The notes beneath the pieces were generated by a model. It made no database searches. It saw only the letters and a list, made by a program, of their open reading frames with translations, and was not told where the DNA came from. A stretch of 64,000 nucleotides of DNA from Viola odorata. Lineage: Eukaryota; Streptophyta; Magnoliopsida; Malpighiales; Violaceae. Both the position numbers and the translations under genes were made by a program. The stretch covers positions 12,456,564 through 12,520,563 of the forward strand of contig OY829541.1 of assembly GCA_963691705.1 (NCBI GenBank), written 5' to 3'. Shown here one piece after another: positions 45,801 through 58,152 of the stretch (its first letter is position 1; every line of letters begins with the position of its first letter).

Positions 45801-46134
45801 TTACCTATCTCTATCTATTTATAGTTATTACAAAACAAGGCTAAAAAGCCACTTAAAATGACCTAATCACGTTTCTGTCGATTCGATAACGTGATCATGT
45901 TATCCCCCAGCCTTTACGACTCCAAACTTCTATCTTGGGCGTGATCACATCATCCCCTGTTTCCCTCCTTCCCTTTGCACGCGTTCGGGGAAAGGTAGGC
46001 CATGCGAGTGGGATTTCGGGGGCGAGGAATGATGGGTTCACACTTGTATCACCAGGCCACGCGGGTGGCCTTTCGAGGGTGAGGTGTGGGCATATAGATG
46101 GGTCCATGCTCGTATCATGTAGTGTAGCCACTAT
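42871..46134. other. Region without a recognised gene
   Basis: Starts as intron-like T-rich sequence after a good splice donor at 42871. Further on are short direct repeats of TGACAAGTAG type (44921-44990) and GGATGGA-rich sequence (45250-45370). Short ORFs (for example 43974-44213) show no recognisable domain. The part from about 45570 may be LTR-derived, but I cannot show it. Confidence 0.4.
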
Positions 46135-46731
46135 ACGAAGCTACTCGATAGAGTAGGCACCTAGATCAGAGTCACTAGGTCGCCAGTCCAATCTGACTAG
46201 AGTAGGCAACTAATTAGGGTTAAAGGCTCCGAGTGTACTGAGTGTTTTGCCCTAGGTGTGTCTTTCCTCCTCTTCATGGGAAGTTCGGCTAGTTCCCTAT
46301 AAGCGTACCTTAAGGATCAATGAATTTTCAAGTCCTCTCCATAAGTGTACCTTAGAGTTGCTTCTCGTACAAAGAAAATTAGGAGACCTAAGTGTACCTG
46401 GTCTCTTTAGTACACCTATGAATTATGAATAAAACACCCTTACACCAATGATCAATCGACCATAAACTTAACCGGAGATATATCTTTACTAGAAAGCTTT
46501 CTTCTCCTGATTTCATCTTATTGTTTAATTCTACTTGTAATAATTTTATTAGTAGTTAACTCAAAATAAACTCAAGATCCCTTTTCGATACAATCTGTCC
46601 CGACTTGTTAATTTCACTCATACACGAAAGTATACGTCTTGCCTTAGTCCTTGAGGACGATCCTGTTACAACTTTACATAATTAGTTTTGTGTATTAGGA
46701 AATAGGTTTTATTTATTATTTTTGACGATCA
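46135..46731 (+). repeat. 5' LTR remnant of element IV
   Basis: Aligns with about 55833-56513 (shared CGCCCTAG/GCCCTAG, GTGTCTTTCCTC, CTGTTAC, AATTAGTTT words) and ends GATCA just before the PBS. Upstream of 46135 the match is lost, so the first kilobase of this LTR was removed or replaced. Confidence 0.6.
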
Positions 46732-46736
46732 AATTT

Positions 46737-46752
46737 TGGCGCTTGTCGGGGA
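46737..46752 (+). promoter_or_regulatory. Altered primer binding site of element IV
   Basis: TGGCGCTTGTCGGGGA: the tRNA-Asp-type site with two bases missing and one changed. Confidence 0.7.
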
Positions 46753-46767
46753 CTACGGTACTAATTT

Positions 46768-48753
46768 TATTCTGTTTACTTGTCTAAGGCTTTTACTGAC
46801 AAATACTACCTTGCCTCTAATGCCGGAGCCACCCGCAAGGAGTTGGTCTCCATTCTCCAAAAGGATGGCGAAAACCTTCATCAATACCATAAGCGATTCA
46901 AAAGGACGCAAACCCTGTGCCCTTCACATGGCTTCCCAGACCACTCACTCATTCAATGCTTCTATGATGGGATGAAGTAGAACGACGAGGACAAGTTAGA
47001 TGCAGCTAGCTATGGTTCCCTTTGTGCACTCACCTCTACGGCCGCTAAAGTCCTCATAGAATGCATGTCCAAAAATAGCACGCCTTCGAAGAGAGCCTTA
47101 CTGGCTAACAAAGTCCATGTTACAGCCATTAAAACCCAACTCAACACCATCACTAGCATGCTTCAGAACATGGCCTCCGAACAACCAGTCCAAGTCAAGG
47201 CTTGCGGATTTTGCAACTTCACAGACCATCCGACCGATGCTTGTCCCAACATTCCCGATGAATTTCAGGTCAATGTCGTTGGCAACTATAATAGAGCGCC
47301 CTAAAAATTTGACCCTTATTCCAACACATACAATCTAGGATGGTGCCAGCATCCCAATTTCGGATGGGCAACAACCAACAACAACTTGGCCTTAACCAAC
47401 CACAAGGCCAGAACCAGCACCAAAACAAAGCTCAATTGCCGTTCAATCTCTAAAACTTTCAACCGAGGCCGCACCATTCTACCAACCAGAAATTCTAGCA
47501 TCAAGCACCACACCGACAAGCTATACCCATGCCTCTTATAGATGAGGTAAGTAAACTATCCAATATCATTATGGACTTACAAAAATGTTTGGGACATATG
47601 GATGCAAAAATCAAGGAATTAAAGAATCAAGATAGACTCCCACCTCATACGGAGCTCAATCCTAAGCACAACATCAGCCTAATTTCTCTACGTAGTAGTA
47701 CTCAGCTGCCCCCACACATTAATTTGCATCTTTCTCCTAACGCTGAACTCCCCAAGCCTGAACTTTCACACCATGCCCCTGACGCTGACTTTGAACCTGA
47801 GATCAGAGTCCGCTCTACCGCCACCTCACCGATGAAAGCTCCCAAGAAGACAGAATTCTCTGAAGAGTACATCATTAAGGTAACCCAACCTCTTTTTCCC
47901 GAAAGGTTGATCAAAATCAGGAAGGATAAGAAGGATCGAGAGATTTATGACATTTTTAGCAAAGTTCAATTAAATATTCCTTTATTACAGGTTGTTAAGA
48001 ATGTCCCCCGCTGTGCTAAAACCTTATGTACTAACAAGAGTAACATGACGGATATGGAAAAGATAAGTGTAGGTGCCAATATGTCAGCTGCCATTTAGAG
48101 GAAGTTGTCGTCGACGTACAAGGACCAAGGGATGTTCACTATTCCATGCAAAATTGGCACAACAATAATCGGCAAGGTATGTGTGATCTTGATGTAGGTA
48201 TCAACGTCATGCCCTTGATGATATACAAGACCCTAGAAATTGGTCCTCTTAGTCCCACTATACTCATCATCCAACTCGCTAACCGCTCTATAGTCTATCC
48301 CGTGGGTGTGATCAATGACGTCTTAGTTCAGGTGGACAATTTCACCTACCCCACAGATTTATATGTCACAGATATAGAGGACGACCTTCATTAAGGCCTC
48401 CGACATGCTACTGGGAAGACCCTTCCTTCAGACCGCTAAAGCTAAGATCGATGTTCATGACGTTTCTATCTCGTAAGAATTCGACTATGAAATTGTTAAA
48501 TTTAGCATGCTCGACTCTATGAGATATCCCACCAAATTTTCCAACTTTGTTGATGTTATTGAACCTATCATTGCACAGGTTTTAGCTCTTAATATCGACG
48601 ACTCTCTATAGCTAGCCATTGACAGGAACATCACGCCTGACACATTAGCAAAGGCCGACACATGCATCATGGTGCCGCAAGACTTGAAGGACATTGTTGC
48701 TGCTTTGGACACTTGTGAATTATACACCCTCATGTATCTTTTCAGCTTTTGAG
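46768..48753 (+). pseudogene. Athila gag-protease remnant of element IV
   Basis: Starts in the middle of the gag core (AFTDKYYLASNAGATRKELV), so about 150 N-terminal codons are missing between PBS and gag. Further parts: zinc knuckle CGFCNFTDHPTDAC (about 47200-47240), linker (47529-48098) and protease (CDLDVGINVMP at about 48182; then LGRPFLQTAKAKIDV). In-frame stops occur at about 46977, 47302, 48096 and 48476, among others. Coding similarity stops near 48715, before RT. Confidence 0.85.
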
Positions 48754-48790
48754 TGTGCTAAGTTTTGGATGGAGGTGGTTTGATAGCGTG

Positions 48791-50221
48791 TGTTGATACC
48801 CGAATTTTGACGCCGTTTTTTATTTAATTTAGCATTTCCGTCATTTTACTCAACTTACTGTCATTTTTAATTAATTTACTGTCGTTAGTATTTTTAAAAT
48901 TTTCATCGCATTTTATCATCGTCAGCGTTCGAAATCGCATTTTTTTTCCGTCATGTATTTTCATTATTGTTATCATTAATATTTTCGGCATTAAAAATCA
49001 CATTTTTAATTATCCGTTAGTCGTTTACTAGTTATTTATTCGTTTTAGGTCATCGCATAAAATTTATAATTTTTAGTATTTTGTCACTTTTTTTATCATA
49101 TTTATTTTTTATTATTATTTTTGTTCGAGCTTTTATTGGACCTGAGTAAGTTCGCTCGGGCAATAGCTCGAACGCGTAATATTTTCCATCAACTATTACC
49201 TACTCTTTTTTTCATTCACGCCGACCAATAGCGTTTCGCGTAATTTTCGTCATAACGTCATTTATTTTTCGTCTGAACATTTCATGTTTCCGAACGAGAA
49301 AATAAACACGTTAAACCAAAAATTCTCGTCATTTGCTGTAGACGGTTAAACTCGCCTTATTTTTCTCTACGCGCTGGCACTTTCGGCTCAAAAACTCAGA
49401 ACGTTTGTTCATGAAAATGGCTCGAGGTGATTTAAATAAACTTAAAGGGTCTTTTGATCATCACCGTTGATCTGGTTGACCAAGGAAAGTCAACCAGATC
49501 AACGGCATGGGATTTAAATGTGCATGGTGCACATGAACAACGACGTGGAGTAGGCCACCGAGCTGCCTGCTCCAGTCACTTCCTGTCCCTTCAAGCCATC
49601 ACTTCCCAGCCCTAGCTCCACCACCTTGCAACCTAGCTCCGCCAGCACGACGGTCACGACCTCCATGCGCAGCCCTCGCGTCCTCCCTCCACTCGATCGC
49701 AAGCCTATAAAAGGCCACTGCCTTCGACCGAAATGAAGCACGAATTCACCCAAAACCAAGCCTTGCTCCTTCTCCCTCTAATAGATTGCTCATTTCGAGC
49801 AATAATCGCCACAGTTCAAGCTTTCATTTGTAAGCATTTTTCAGCGGTTTACTGCCTTTCTTTCTTTAATTTTTTGGATTGCGTTTTTGCTCAAGTTAGT
49901 TGCTTATATTTATGCCAATAATTCATATGCATGTTGTAGATTAAATACATGCTTTTAATTTGCTAAATCGTTAGATAAATGTTGCGAATTAATTAGTTTT
50001 CGGTAATTATCATTTTTGTCATTTTTTCAAAATTAAACTCAGTACGGTTTAAACTGAGATTCGAGGTTTGTACGGTCGAGAAGTCGTCGAGGAGACGAGC
50101 GTCATGATATGAAGATTTTTTAAAACGGCCACTTGTGGCCGGAGCTTGGCCGCCGGCAGTGGCGCCGACGACCAAGGAAAGGGACGATGAACAGTGCCAT
50201 AATGGTCTGTTCAACGCGGGA
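48791..50221 (+). repeat. Truncated Ogre-type LTR, plus strand
   Basis: Starts TGTTGATACCCGAATTTTGA, the same start as the element II LTR, and follows that LTR (in its own direction) to just after the TGAACAGTGCC hairpin, then stops abruptly at about 50221. TATA box TATAAAA at 49706-49712. It lacks the U5 half. Element IV protease lies before it and element IV ORF3 after it, so a deletion removed the rest of this LTR together with Athila pol. Confidence 0.8.
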
Positions 50222-50315
50222 AAGGTGCCTAACATCCACCATGACTAGATCTGGCCATGTGGTGAAGCTCGCACCTGGTTCCATGACCGCCAGCAGCAAA
50301 ACTAAGAAATCTGAG

Positions 50316-50320
50316 GCGTC
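50316..50320. repeat. Target duplication of the solo LTR, left (GCGTC)
   Basis: GCGTC directly before TGTCGCACC; repeated at 52090-52094. Confidence 0.9.
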
Positions 50321-52089
50321 TGTCGCACCCCCTTTTCAGAATTTTAATACGCGATGCGGGTTTGGGACTGGATGTGAGATGAAATCAGACTCATCTCACA
50401 TAATGCATATGAAGTCGCCACCCTATTTTGTTTGTAGGTTTAGGGGACCTAATGTCATGGCATAAAAGAATAAAAAGCTAAGGCAAAAAGGGTCTAAACC
50501 CGAGAATAGTGGTTTGTGGTCGTATTATGGACTCGGGAAGGTGTTAGGCACCCGAGTCACATCCTAAAAAGGTTACCGGGGAAAGAGGTGTTTAAAATCA
50601 TGTTTCAAAATAAAAAGTCCTAATTTTAAGTGATCATACCCAATGGATAAATTAAATTTTTAATAATTTTAAATATCATGCATACGAACATATATGCGAA
50701 AAGCGTGAGATAAATAAAAGGGTAAGAAATGTTTACTTGTGAAGGGCATCAGTTGATTTACCCTTTGATCGAAATTGAAGAGGATAATTGATGAACGATA
50801 AGCATTTGACGATTATTGTGTGCGAGTGAAGATAATTAATTTGAAGGAGCAAACACAAGTACGATAGTTACCTAGACATGCAAAGCATACGAAAATAATT
50901 AAGCATGCAAACATACAAAAATGAATAAACAGTATGAGTGCGAAAATAAATAAACAGTACAAGGAGAGGAAAAATCAGTACGAAAACTAAATGGGTTGAA
51001 AAAAATTGGACTAGGCCCACTAGGCTTAGAAATTTGGGCCCACTAGCTGGGCCACAAGGGCCAAGCCCTCTTTATTTCTGTTTGGGCTTGGCACAAGCCA
51101 AACCCATGATCATTTAAAATGACCAGCCCATCTTCTCTTCTTTCCTTTCCCGTTTGGGCTTGGTACAAGCCAAGCCCATGACTAATTAAAAATGAGGCCA
51201 GGCATCCTATTCATCATCTCCCTTCACGTCGTCTTCTTCCTTTAGCCCAAACCTGAAACAGTGGCAGCGCAGCAGAGCACGACCACGGAGTAGCACAACA
51301 TTGGCGAAGCGAGGCATGACAGCGCAGCGCAGCGGAGCAACACAGCAGTGGCGAAGCAAACACATAAATTAAATGAATTAGAGATGAATGAAAGGGATGA
51401 GAAATTGCGTGCCTTGCTTTCACCCAGAGGGAGCAAGAAATGTGAGAAATTGAGAGAAAAGTGGGGTATATATAGAAGAAGTTTGAGTGATGGGTAAGGA
51501 AAAGAGGTAAGGTGTAAGGGAGGAATAGTAAGGCAGTTTGAGGTTCGTGGGCAGCAAGGAGAGAACAGTGAAGGTGTGCAGAAATGCATTAATGTGCATT
51601 ACAAACGTAATATTTTTGGTTCAAGCTTATAGTACAAGAAATTTTGCTAAAGCCTTGAACAGAAAACGCTAGGATGTAGAATAAAACAAACTAAGATAAT
51701 TATCATACAGGGAGCGACAAAATATTCAATATGTCGCTCGATAAAAATTCGCTAAAAAGCGACAAACGTTCGAACAAAAAAGAAAATGCTAAAACTAAAA
51801 TTGCACGAAGCGTAATGAGATAGCGCGAGTTAGAAAAATAATAAAAAATAAGTGGCTACTGAGTGAAATTGTTTGACCATCGGTTTCGAGAATTTTACTC
51901 GGAACCGATATAAGTTCAAATGGAAAAAGTGATAAAAATGTGAAAACGGTATGGAATAAAACTTAAATGACACGGAGCGTAAAAATAAACATCAGTTGGA
52001 CGAAAATAAACGGGAGTGTGATTTTAGAAAATTGATGATGAGAAATGCGGAAAACACTTTGATGAAAAATCAAAAATCGGGTAGCAACA
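50321..52089 (-). repeat. Solo Ogre/Tat-type LTR (1769 bp)
   Basis: Plus strand TGTCGCACC...GGGTAGCAACA. Its ends and the GTCGTATTATGG...TCGGGAAGGTGTTAGGCACCCGAG part resemble the element II LTR, but it is much shorter and lacks the 54-bp array. A perfect 5-bp target duplication without any internal region marks LTR-LTR recombination. TATA on the minus strand at 51467-51475. Two hairpin-forming repeats (GGGCTTGG...CAAGCC) lie at about 51080-51180. Confidence 0.9.
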
Positions 52090-52094
52090 GCGTC
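52090..52094. repeat. Target duplication of the solo LTR, right (GCGTC)
   Basis: Second copy of the duplicated target. Confidence 0.9.
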
Positions 52095-53597
52095 GTCAGT
52101 GGTCGCCAAGAAGCTGACGGTGGTGTAGGTCCTTAAGGAAGTGCTCGTGTCAGGCTCGAGTGAAGTGGAGGAGGCCGAGGTGCCTATGCCCCACACGAGA
52201 AGGAAGAGGAAGCCGAGCAAGACGATGCCGGTGAAGGAGAGGAAGAAACTAGTGAGAGTAGCGATGGGAACGATGAAGGGGACGATGAGGAATGAGAAGC
52301 TAGAGAGGTCGTAGAGAGGGAAACCACTAAAAAAGAAGCTAAAGAGAAAGAGGCCGCAAAGAAGAAGGCGGTGAAGAAATAGAAATCAAAGACTTCGACT
52401 AGAGCGGAGCAGCCAGTAGAACCAAAGACGCCGGTGGAGAAGAAGAGAAAAGGCTCAGCCATGAGCAAGGGCAAGACCAAGGTCTCAACGCCAAAGAAGC
52501 CCAGACGCTCAAAAGTACAACTCTCAATCGAGGGCAAGACGTCGGTTTCCGCGTCTACCCCTCGATCCTCATCCCAGGTTCCTTCTGATCTCTCCTCTTC
52601 TAAAGGTGGGTTGAAATTTCATGACAAAGTGTCTTTAGATAAATTGAACCCTCTTCCACTCCAAAGGCGTTAGCCCCTGTGCGCGCCTAGATATGGATTT
52701 CCTTGATAGTATGCATGTAGGGTCCCGAGTGCGGGAGTTTGTGAGTAATATAGGGTGGGAAGCTCTATTCTCCCTTGAACACCCGACATACCTCGAGCTC
52801 TCCCTCGAATTCTTCACCTCTTTTTGGATTGTGCCTGAATGTTTTAAGCCGAAAGGTAAAACTGAGCCAAACTAGTCTGCCCTTGATGCTATTAACTTTA
52901 GGTTGTTGAATGAATGGTCCATTTTATCTATTGATGCTTTTAATTGCTTTCTTAGATTCGTGTCTGCTACTGAACTTAACCCCTAAGTATAAGAATGCTT
53001 TGACTATTTACCCCTCTTACTTTGATGCTAATGTGGCCTTTCGTGAGCTGACTAGCAATCCCAATGTCGAGTTCAGCCCTCGATCGTCTAAAGCATATGA
53101 AATTAGTGATCCTTGTTTGCACATCTTGCACTGATATCTGGCCCTTACCTTCGCAGGTAAGTACAATTCTTCGAGCCAGTTGTCGTTGCAAGAATTATTT
53201 TTCTTATGGTGCATGTTGCATAAGCGTCGGGTCAAATTAGGGTACTGGGTTGCGACTGCAATCACTAGCATTCAGAACAATTCTCACAGCCCAACATTAA
53301 GGTCTCTTGTCACTTTGCTCGCTGTTAATCATCAAGGCCTCGATCTTTAAGCACACACCCAGCTCACCATTGTCCCTTTTAAACTTTTAGACCCCAAAAC
53401 CCTTGATGGGATGGGGCATCTTTGCATCTCATAGGGTGTGTTGAGCTTTAGTGCAGGTTGTACGCCGTCAAAAGAGCAGGTCTTCAGAGCCAAGCATGGT
53501 GGCAACTTTGAGTATCCAGAAGTAGCCCAGCCGTCAACGCAGCCTCGTCCTGCCCAAGCTGGCACTTCTCGTCCATCTGCCTCTCGAGCACTTTGAG

Positions 53598-54886
53598 CCT
53601 CCACGCCATAATTTTTCATATGTGATTTGAATGCTTAGCTAGGCACTAGCTAGACTTGCATGATATCCCTGGGTATAGGCACTATTAGACATGGGAAAGC
53701 AACAAAATGATGAAAGTCTTCGCATCATTGTCTTTTTCTTCTTTTCATTCTCTTCACTCATTTTCTTCCATCTTGCCCTAGACACTCACCTACCCCTCTC
53801 TCTTTTCATTCTTCTTCCTGACCACTTAAGCTTATTTTCTTGATCTTTTTCCTTGGCAGGTAAGCAACAATTGTTGAGGGTAGCGTCAAGGGCTACTAGA
53901 CACGCATAAGGACGCGCAGAAAAGCATAAGTGTGGGGACACAGAAGACGTTAAGGCTCAATTGCAGAAAGCGAAGCTAGGGCAAGCTAACAGAAAACATC
54001 ATCTTGCCCCAGCAGCATCATAAAGGAAAGAGCCCCCCTCAAAAGCCTAAGTGTGGGGAAGCCGAGAAGTAAAACATTGGTGTTGGAAGCAGAGCTAAGG
54101 AAAGTTACAAAAGAGAATTTAAAAAGTCTCCCGCCTTGGCTGAATCAAAGCTAGAAAGGTTCGTGTCCCTTCTTAAAAAAAAAAAAAGGAAAAGAAAAAT
54201 TCAAAGAAAAAATAGAATAAAATAAAAAAAAATGGGGGCAAAACGCGAACAAAAGAATTTGCTGCCAGCATCGCATCAAGAGAAGAGCTCCCTGCCGAAG
54301 ATGAAAATATCCTTCGTCTAGCCCTCATCCACCTCATCCTGCCCTCGACGAGTGCTGTCTTACCGACCTCATCTTTTTCCTAGTCATGGAATCCATCCAG
54401 GTTTGAGTTGGTTGTTTCTCTTTTTTCTCTTTCTGTTCTCTCTCTCTTCGTTCCTTCTCTTTTCTGTTCCGTTATCTTCTCTTCGTTTTTCTTCTTTTAC
54501 TTCTTCCTAATCCGAACCATTCCCTTTTCTTTCTCTTTTGCTGATGCAAATTTCTTTCCTATTGATTGATTTCCCATGCATGTGCACTGCGTACTCGGAT
54601 TGATATGCAAATTTGGTTTTGTGCTGCGCTAATTGCATTATTTTTGAGTGATTAAACACTTAGCCCTATTTGCGAGCATGAGCATAAACACTTATCTGGT
54701 GAGGATTGCTGGTAAATGGGCTTGATGTGGGAAAGTCTCATCTTTAGGGTCGTTGTCTTTCTGATTTAATGTAGGTGCGTATCTAGGCAGGGTGTGTATT
54801 GACGAAGTCTAGTTTGATGTATGGTTTGTTCTTGTGCTATGATTGGTTGTGCCTGTTCATATTTTAGGGTGGTTTTCAATTTTGTG
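53598..54886 (+). other. 3' untranslated region of element IV
   Basis: T/C-rich stretches and an A-rich tract (54174-54235), with AAGTGTGGGGA at about 53933 and 54048, like the internal purine tract of element I. No gene. Confidence 0.65.
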
Positions 54887-54920
54887 GATGCTCGAGGGCG
54901 AGCATCAGGCAGTATGGGAA
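54887..54920 (+). promoter_or_regulatory. Hairpin plus degenerate polypurine tract of element IV
   Basis: GATGCTCG AGGG CGAGCATC: 8-bp stem and AGGG loop (54887-54906), then AGGCAGTATGGGAA directly before the LTR. Compared with element I, stem pairs 1 and 7 changed on both sides so pairing is kept. Confidence 0.7.
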
Positions 54921-56513
54921 TGTTTAATAGCGTGTATTTTGTGCATATTTTTCTCTTCATTTTCACTCTTTATTCTAGCATGATACTGCTGATTTGCCAT
55001 TGTTTTCATCATTTTTGCAGTTCTGGACTAGAAGAGAGAAAGATGCAAAAAGACGCGCTATTTGGATGTAATGTCGTGGAACCCAAAGCGTCAAGGCCTA
55101 GCTGTTCTCCCTGTTGTCAAGCCCTAGATGTGAGCCATGCCGTCTAGCCCTGGACCCGCATTAGAGTCGTCTGGAGCCTCATTTTTGCCTAAGACTCACT
55201 GCCGCACGTGCAGATATTTCCCAAGGACGCACGCAAGAAAGATCCATGCGGGATTCCTCCCATGTCCCTTTTTAGCTACCCTAGGAATATTCCTTAAGGC
55301 ACACATGCTCCCTTATACCTCCCTCTTAGCTGTCTTTTGTCCTTTTGTGAGCTAAGAGGGTATTTAAACCTTAGTTTAGGGTTTTTAGGACGACACCTTA
55401 TCATATTACAAAATCCTTTTGGGGGTAGCCGTTCACCTACCTTCCTCTTTAGTCTCTTTGGGATTTGTCACTCCCTTTTGTAGTCGCTGCCGACATTACT
55501 CTTCAAACCGGAGTTTTTAGCTCCGGCCGGTATTTATTATGTTTTCATTTTCCTTTATTGTATCTTCTCTCTTTCATGCTATTTATTAGATTTATTTTTA
55601 TTTATTTATTTATTAGCATGAGTGGCTAAGTTTATCCGCTTAGCAAGGGTATTTTGAGGGTTGCAAAAGGGTGGTCACGAGGCCAAATTGTGCTTTATAT
55701 ATTCTTATTGTTATATTTGTTTGCTTGCTATTTTTATTGCTAGATCTAGATGGTTTTATTAGGAGCTTGATCACCTGCTAGTTTACCTTCTTAGATCTCT
55801 GTCATTTTTTTGGTTATAACTAACGCGAAGCCTTAGAATAGAGTAGATACTAGACGGATTGTCATTAGCTTGGTCTGTTCTGTCTAGGGTAAGTGACCGA
55901 TTAGGGCGGTGCCGCGAGTTTGACAAGCCGAGAGGTATTTCGCCCTAGACGTGTCTTTCCTCTTCTTTATGGGCACTTTGAGTATTGCCTCCCCGCCCCG
56001 TGCCTGGGACGACGATGAAGTGTCAGGGCTACTTCATATGTGAAAACGGCGGGTAACTTCTCTTATGAAGGAAAGTAGGGGGCCTAAACGTACCTGGCCC
56101 CTATAGGAATAGAATATTTGTGCGCTGATGAATGACTAGGACTCGACGCAGCCCAAGATAACCCCTTACTAAGATTTCTCCTTATTTGATTTTATCTCAT
56201 TTAATTTCCTATTTATTTTGTTTATGATTGCTATTTCTGTTGATTTTATAATTTCTGTTCTTGTTAGCTATCTTGCCCTCGATCTCTTTCGGTTAACCAA
56301 TTTAACCAACAACTCCCCCCCCCCCCCCCCCCCTCCCCCTCCCTCCCTCCCTCCCTCCCTCCCTCCCTCCTTGTGTTACTCTTTGGTTGCATTTGTCTTG
56401 TCATACATCTAGGGGAAGTTGTCATCTTTCAATCCCTATGGTTCGACCCTGTTACCATTATACGCAAATTAGTTTGTGCATATAGGCATCAGGAATTATT
56501 ATTATTTTCGACC
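54921..56513 (+). repeat. 3' LTR of element IV (about 1593 bp)
   Basis: Starts TGTTTAATAGCGTG after the purine tract. The end, near TTTTCGACCC, is set by comparison with 46731 and is uncertain by some bases. Possible TATA box TATTTAAA at about 55361. Contains a C/CCCT tract (56314-56370). Confidence 0.7.
56314..56370. repeat. Poly-C and CCCT microsatellite
   Basis: C-run followed by CCCT units. Length is likely to be unstable or hard to assemble. Confidence 0.95.
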
Positions 56514-56519
56514 CGTTTC

Positions 56520-56890
56520 GAGGGCGAGTCATGGTTGTGGCGGAAGGGCTAGCTATTAGGAAAGTGCTCCAAATGGTCAAACATCACGGCTTTGACCAGA
56601 TCTAGGTCCAGTATGATTGCCTTGAGATGATATGGGTTATCCTTGCCAGAAATTAAAACTTCTCGGGATTGGGGTTGATCGCTCAAGACATCATTCGTTT
56701 AGCACAATTATCTTACTCTTGTGACTTTGTTCATATTAGGAGGACCGCTAATTTAGTGGTTCATGCTCTTACGAGAAGAGCTTTTGAGTTGGGTAAATCC
56801 AAATATTGGGACAGATTTTGTCCTATAGATCCTAATTGTAACACGATTTCCAAGTAATGAAAGGATTTATTTAAAAAAAAAACAAAAAAC
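56520..56890 (+). pseudogene. LINE-type RNase H remnant with A-rich tail
   Basis: Translation with two stops gives EGLAIRKVLQMVKHHGFD, then a long open part ending VHIRRTANLVVHALTRRAFE. This is the C-terminal RNase H-like domain found at the end of plant non-LTR retrotransposons, where FVHVxRxxNxxADxLA is common. A-rich sequence follows the TAA at about 56857. It is 5'-truncated, as usual for LINE copies. Confidence 0.65.
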
Positions 56891-56950
56891 ATGACCGAGC
56901 AAAACCACAAAAAAAAGGTAAATTATATAAAAAAAACTCTATAGTTTATA

Positions 56951-57808
56951 CTCCCTCTTGACACTTATAAGTGTCGTTCTAGCACAGTAGCCATGTGGGT
57001 GGGCTGATTGTTTTTTGTTATTTTATTGGTTGCTATTTCAAAAATCCCCCTACTTATTTGGCAATTAACAAGGCATGCCATTCTCCTCCCCCTCTTTCTT
57101 CGCCATTCTCCTCACCCTCTTTCCTCGCCTTCTTCCTCTCTTCTTTCCTTGCCGCAGCCCCACTCTTTCTCCTTTCTTTCTTTTCTTTTTTTGTTCTCTT
57201 TCCGGTGGTTATTTTGGTTGATTTTGGAGGTGGTGATTGAGAGGAGATGGTGATGATTTGGTGATTGAGAGGCCGAGGTTTGGATTGGGTGTGGGTGGTG
57301 ATTTGGCGAAGAGTTTGATGGTAAGGCAGAGGTTTGGTTGATAATGATTAGGTGATGTTGCTGAGGTTTAATTGGTACTAGTGGTTATGATGGTTGGTGA
57401 TTTGATGAGGCAAATAGGTGTTTGGGTGTGGATTTTGGTGGTTGGTGCAACGATGGTGGCCGAGGGTGGTAATGGCGGTGAGGTTTTGTGGTGTGGTTGA
57501 GGTTTGTCGGCGGGAGAGACTATGGCGGTGGCGGGTTTAAGAGATGATGATGGTTAATTTGGTGATTTAGAGTGGTAATTGACTGGGATCGGTGTTGATA
57601 GAGGCAGCCTACCGAGGGAGGAGATCGGTGTGGCGGTGGTTGGTGGTGAATTGTGCTTTTGGGGACAGAGATGGAAGAAGTGAAGAAGATAAGGAAGAGG
57701 GCCTTTTAGTCATGTTGCATTAAAACCATTGTTCGAAAAGGTAAAATAACAATTAATAGTGTCCAAAGAAATCGTAGAAAAATGACAGTTATTCGTGGAC
57801 AGAGGGAG
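56951..57808. mobile_element. Stowaway/mariner-like inverted-repeat element (858 bp)
   Basis: CTCCCTCT... and ...AGAGGGAG ends flanked by TA on both sides (56949-56950, 57809-57810). The first 30 bp of the ends are about 70% inverted-complementary. The inside is pyrimidine-rich on the left and TGG/GAT-rich on the right, without a transposase; it may include captured genomic sequence. Confidence 0.75.
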
Positions 57809-57810
57809 TA

Positions 57811-58152
57811 TAATATTCTACTTAAACCAAATTTATCTTTAACCCGTAGATCAGATGATAGGCATATCAAGTACTCTTCTAGGGCATGTGCGCAATTTGA
57901 TACAAACAGGAATAAGTAAATCAGATGGTAGGCGGGTCAAGTACTCTTGTCATGTAGGTTCGATTCATGGGTCAAGATGACAAATGTGGACAAATCTCTT
58001 GAAAAATGACCTAAAAGAAGACATCAAAATTTATAGTTGATTTTAAAATTAGCAGAAATTTGGCTTTTTTCATTATTTTTATTGTTTCAGTATACAGTTA
58101 GCTTATTTTGGGAAGCTCCCAACCTTCCCGCCACTAAAACTTCCTGAAGAGC
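57811..58152 (-). other. 3' flank of the mutase-like gene
   Basis: A/T-rich, between the Stowaway-like element and the stop codon. It should hold the 3' untranslated region; I cannot place the poly(A) site. Confidence 0.5.

Larger units (their letters stand above)
50241..53597 (+). pseudogene. Athila ORF3 remnant of element IV, split by a solo LTR
   Basis: Begins at ATG 50241 (MTRSGHVVKLAPGSMT) and is interrupted at 50320 by the solo LTR. It resumes at 52095 with a lysine-rich, then globular region homologous to element I ORF3: VREFVSNIGWEALFSLEHP, FRELTSNPN, LQELFFLWCMLHKRRVKLGY. Many stops and frameshifts are present. Removing the LTR and one target-site copy restores the reading frame across the insertion point, so ORF3 was continuous when the LTR element inserted. 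Confidence 0.8.
46135..56513 (+). mobile_element. Element IV: decayed Athila-type element with nested LTRs
   Basis: 5' LTR remnant, altered PBS, gag-protease remnant, then (after loss of RT to integrase) ORF3 remnant, 3' region and 3' LTR. It is interrupted by a truncated Ogre-type LTR (48791-50221) and a solo LTR (50321-52089). Sequence is much more diverged than element I (many stops in every part; the LTRs only partly alignable), so it is an older insertion or a composite of two Athila copies. Confidence 0.75.

Noticed and set aside
46736..46975. Alternative frame ORF over the element IV gag start
   Set aside because: The overlapping frame from 46768 has clear gag motifs; this one has none.
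56995..57253. Two hydrophobic ORFs in the Stowaway-like element
   Set aside because: They arise from pyrimidine-rich sequence (CTCCTCC/TTTCTT runs) and lack start context or conservation signs.
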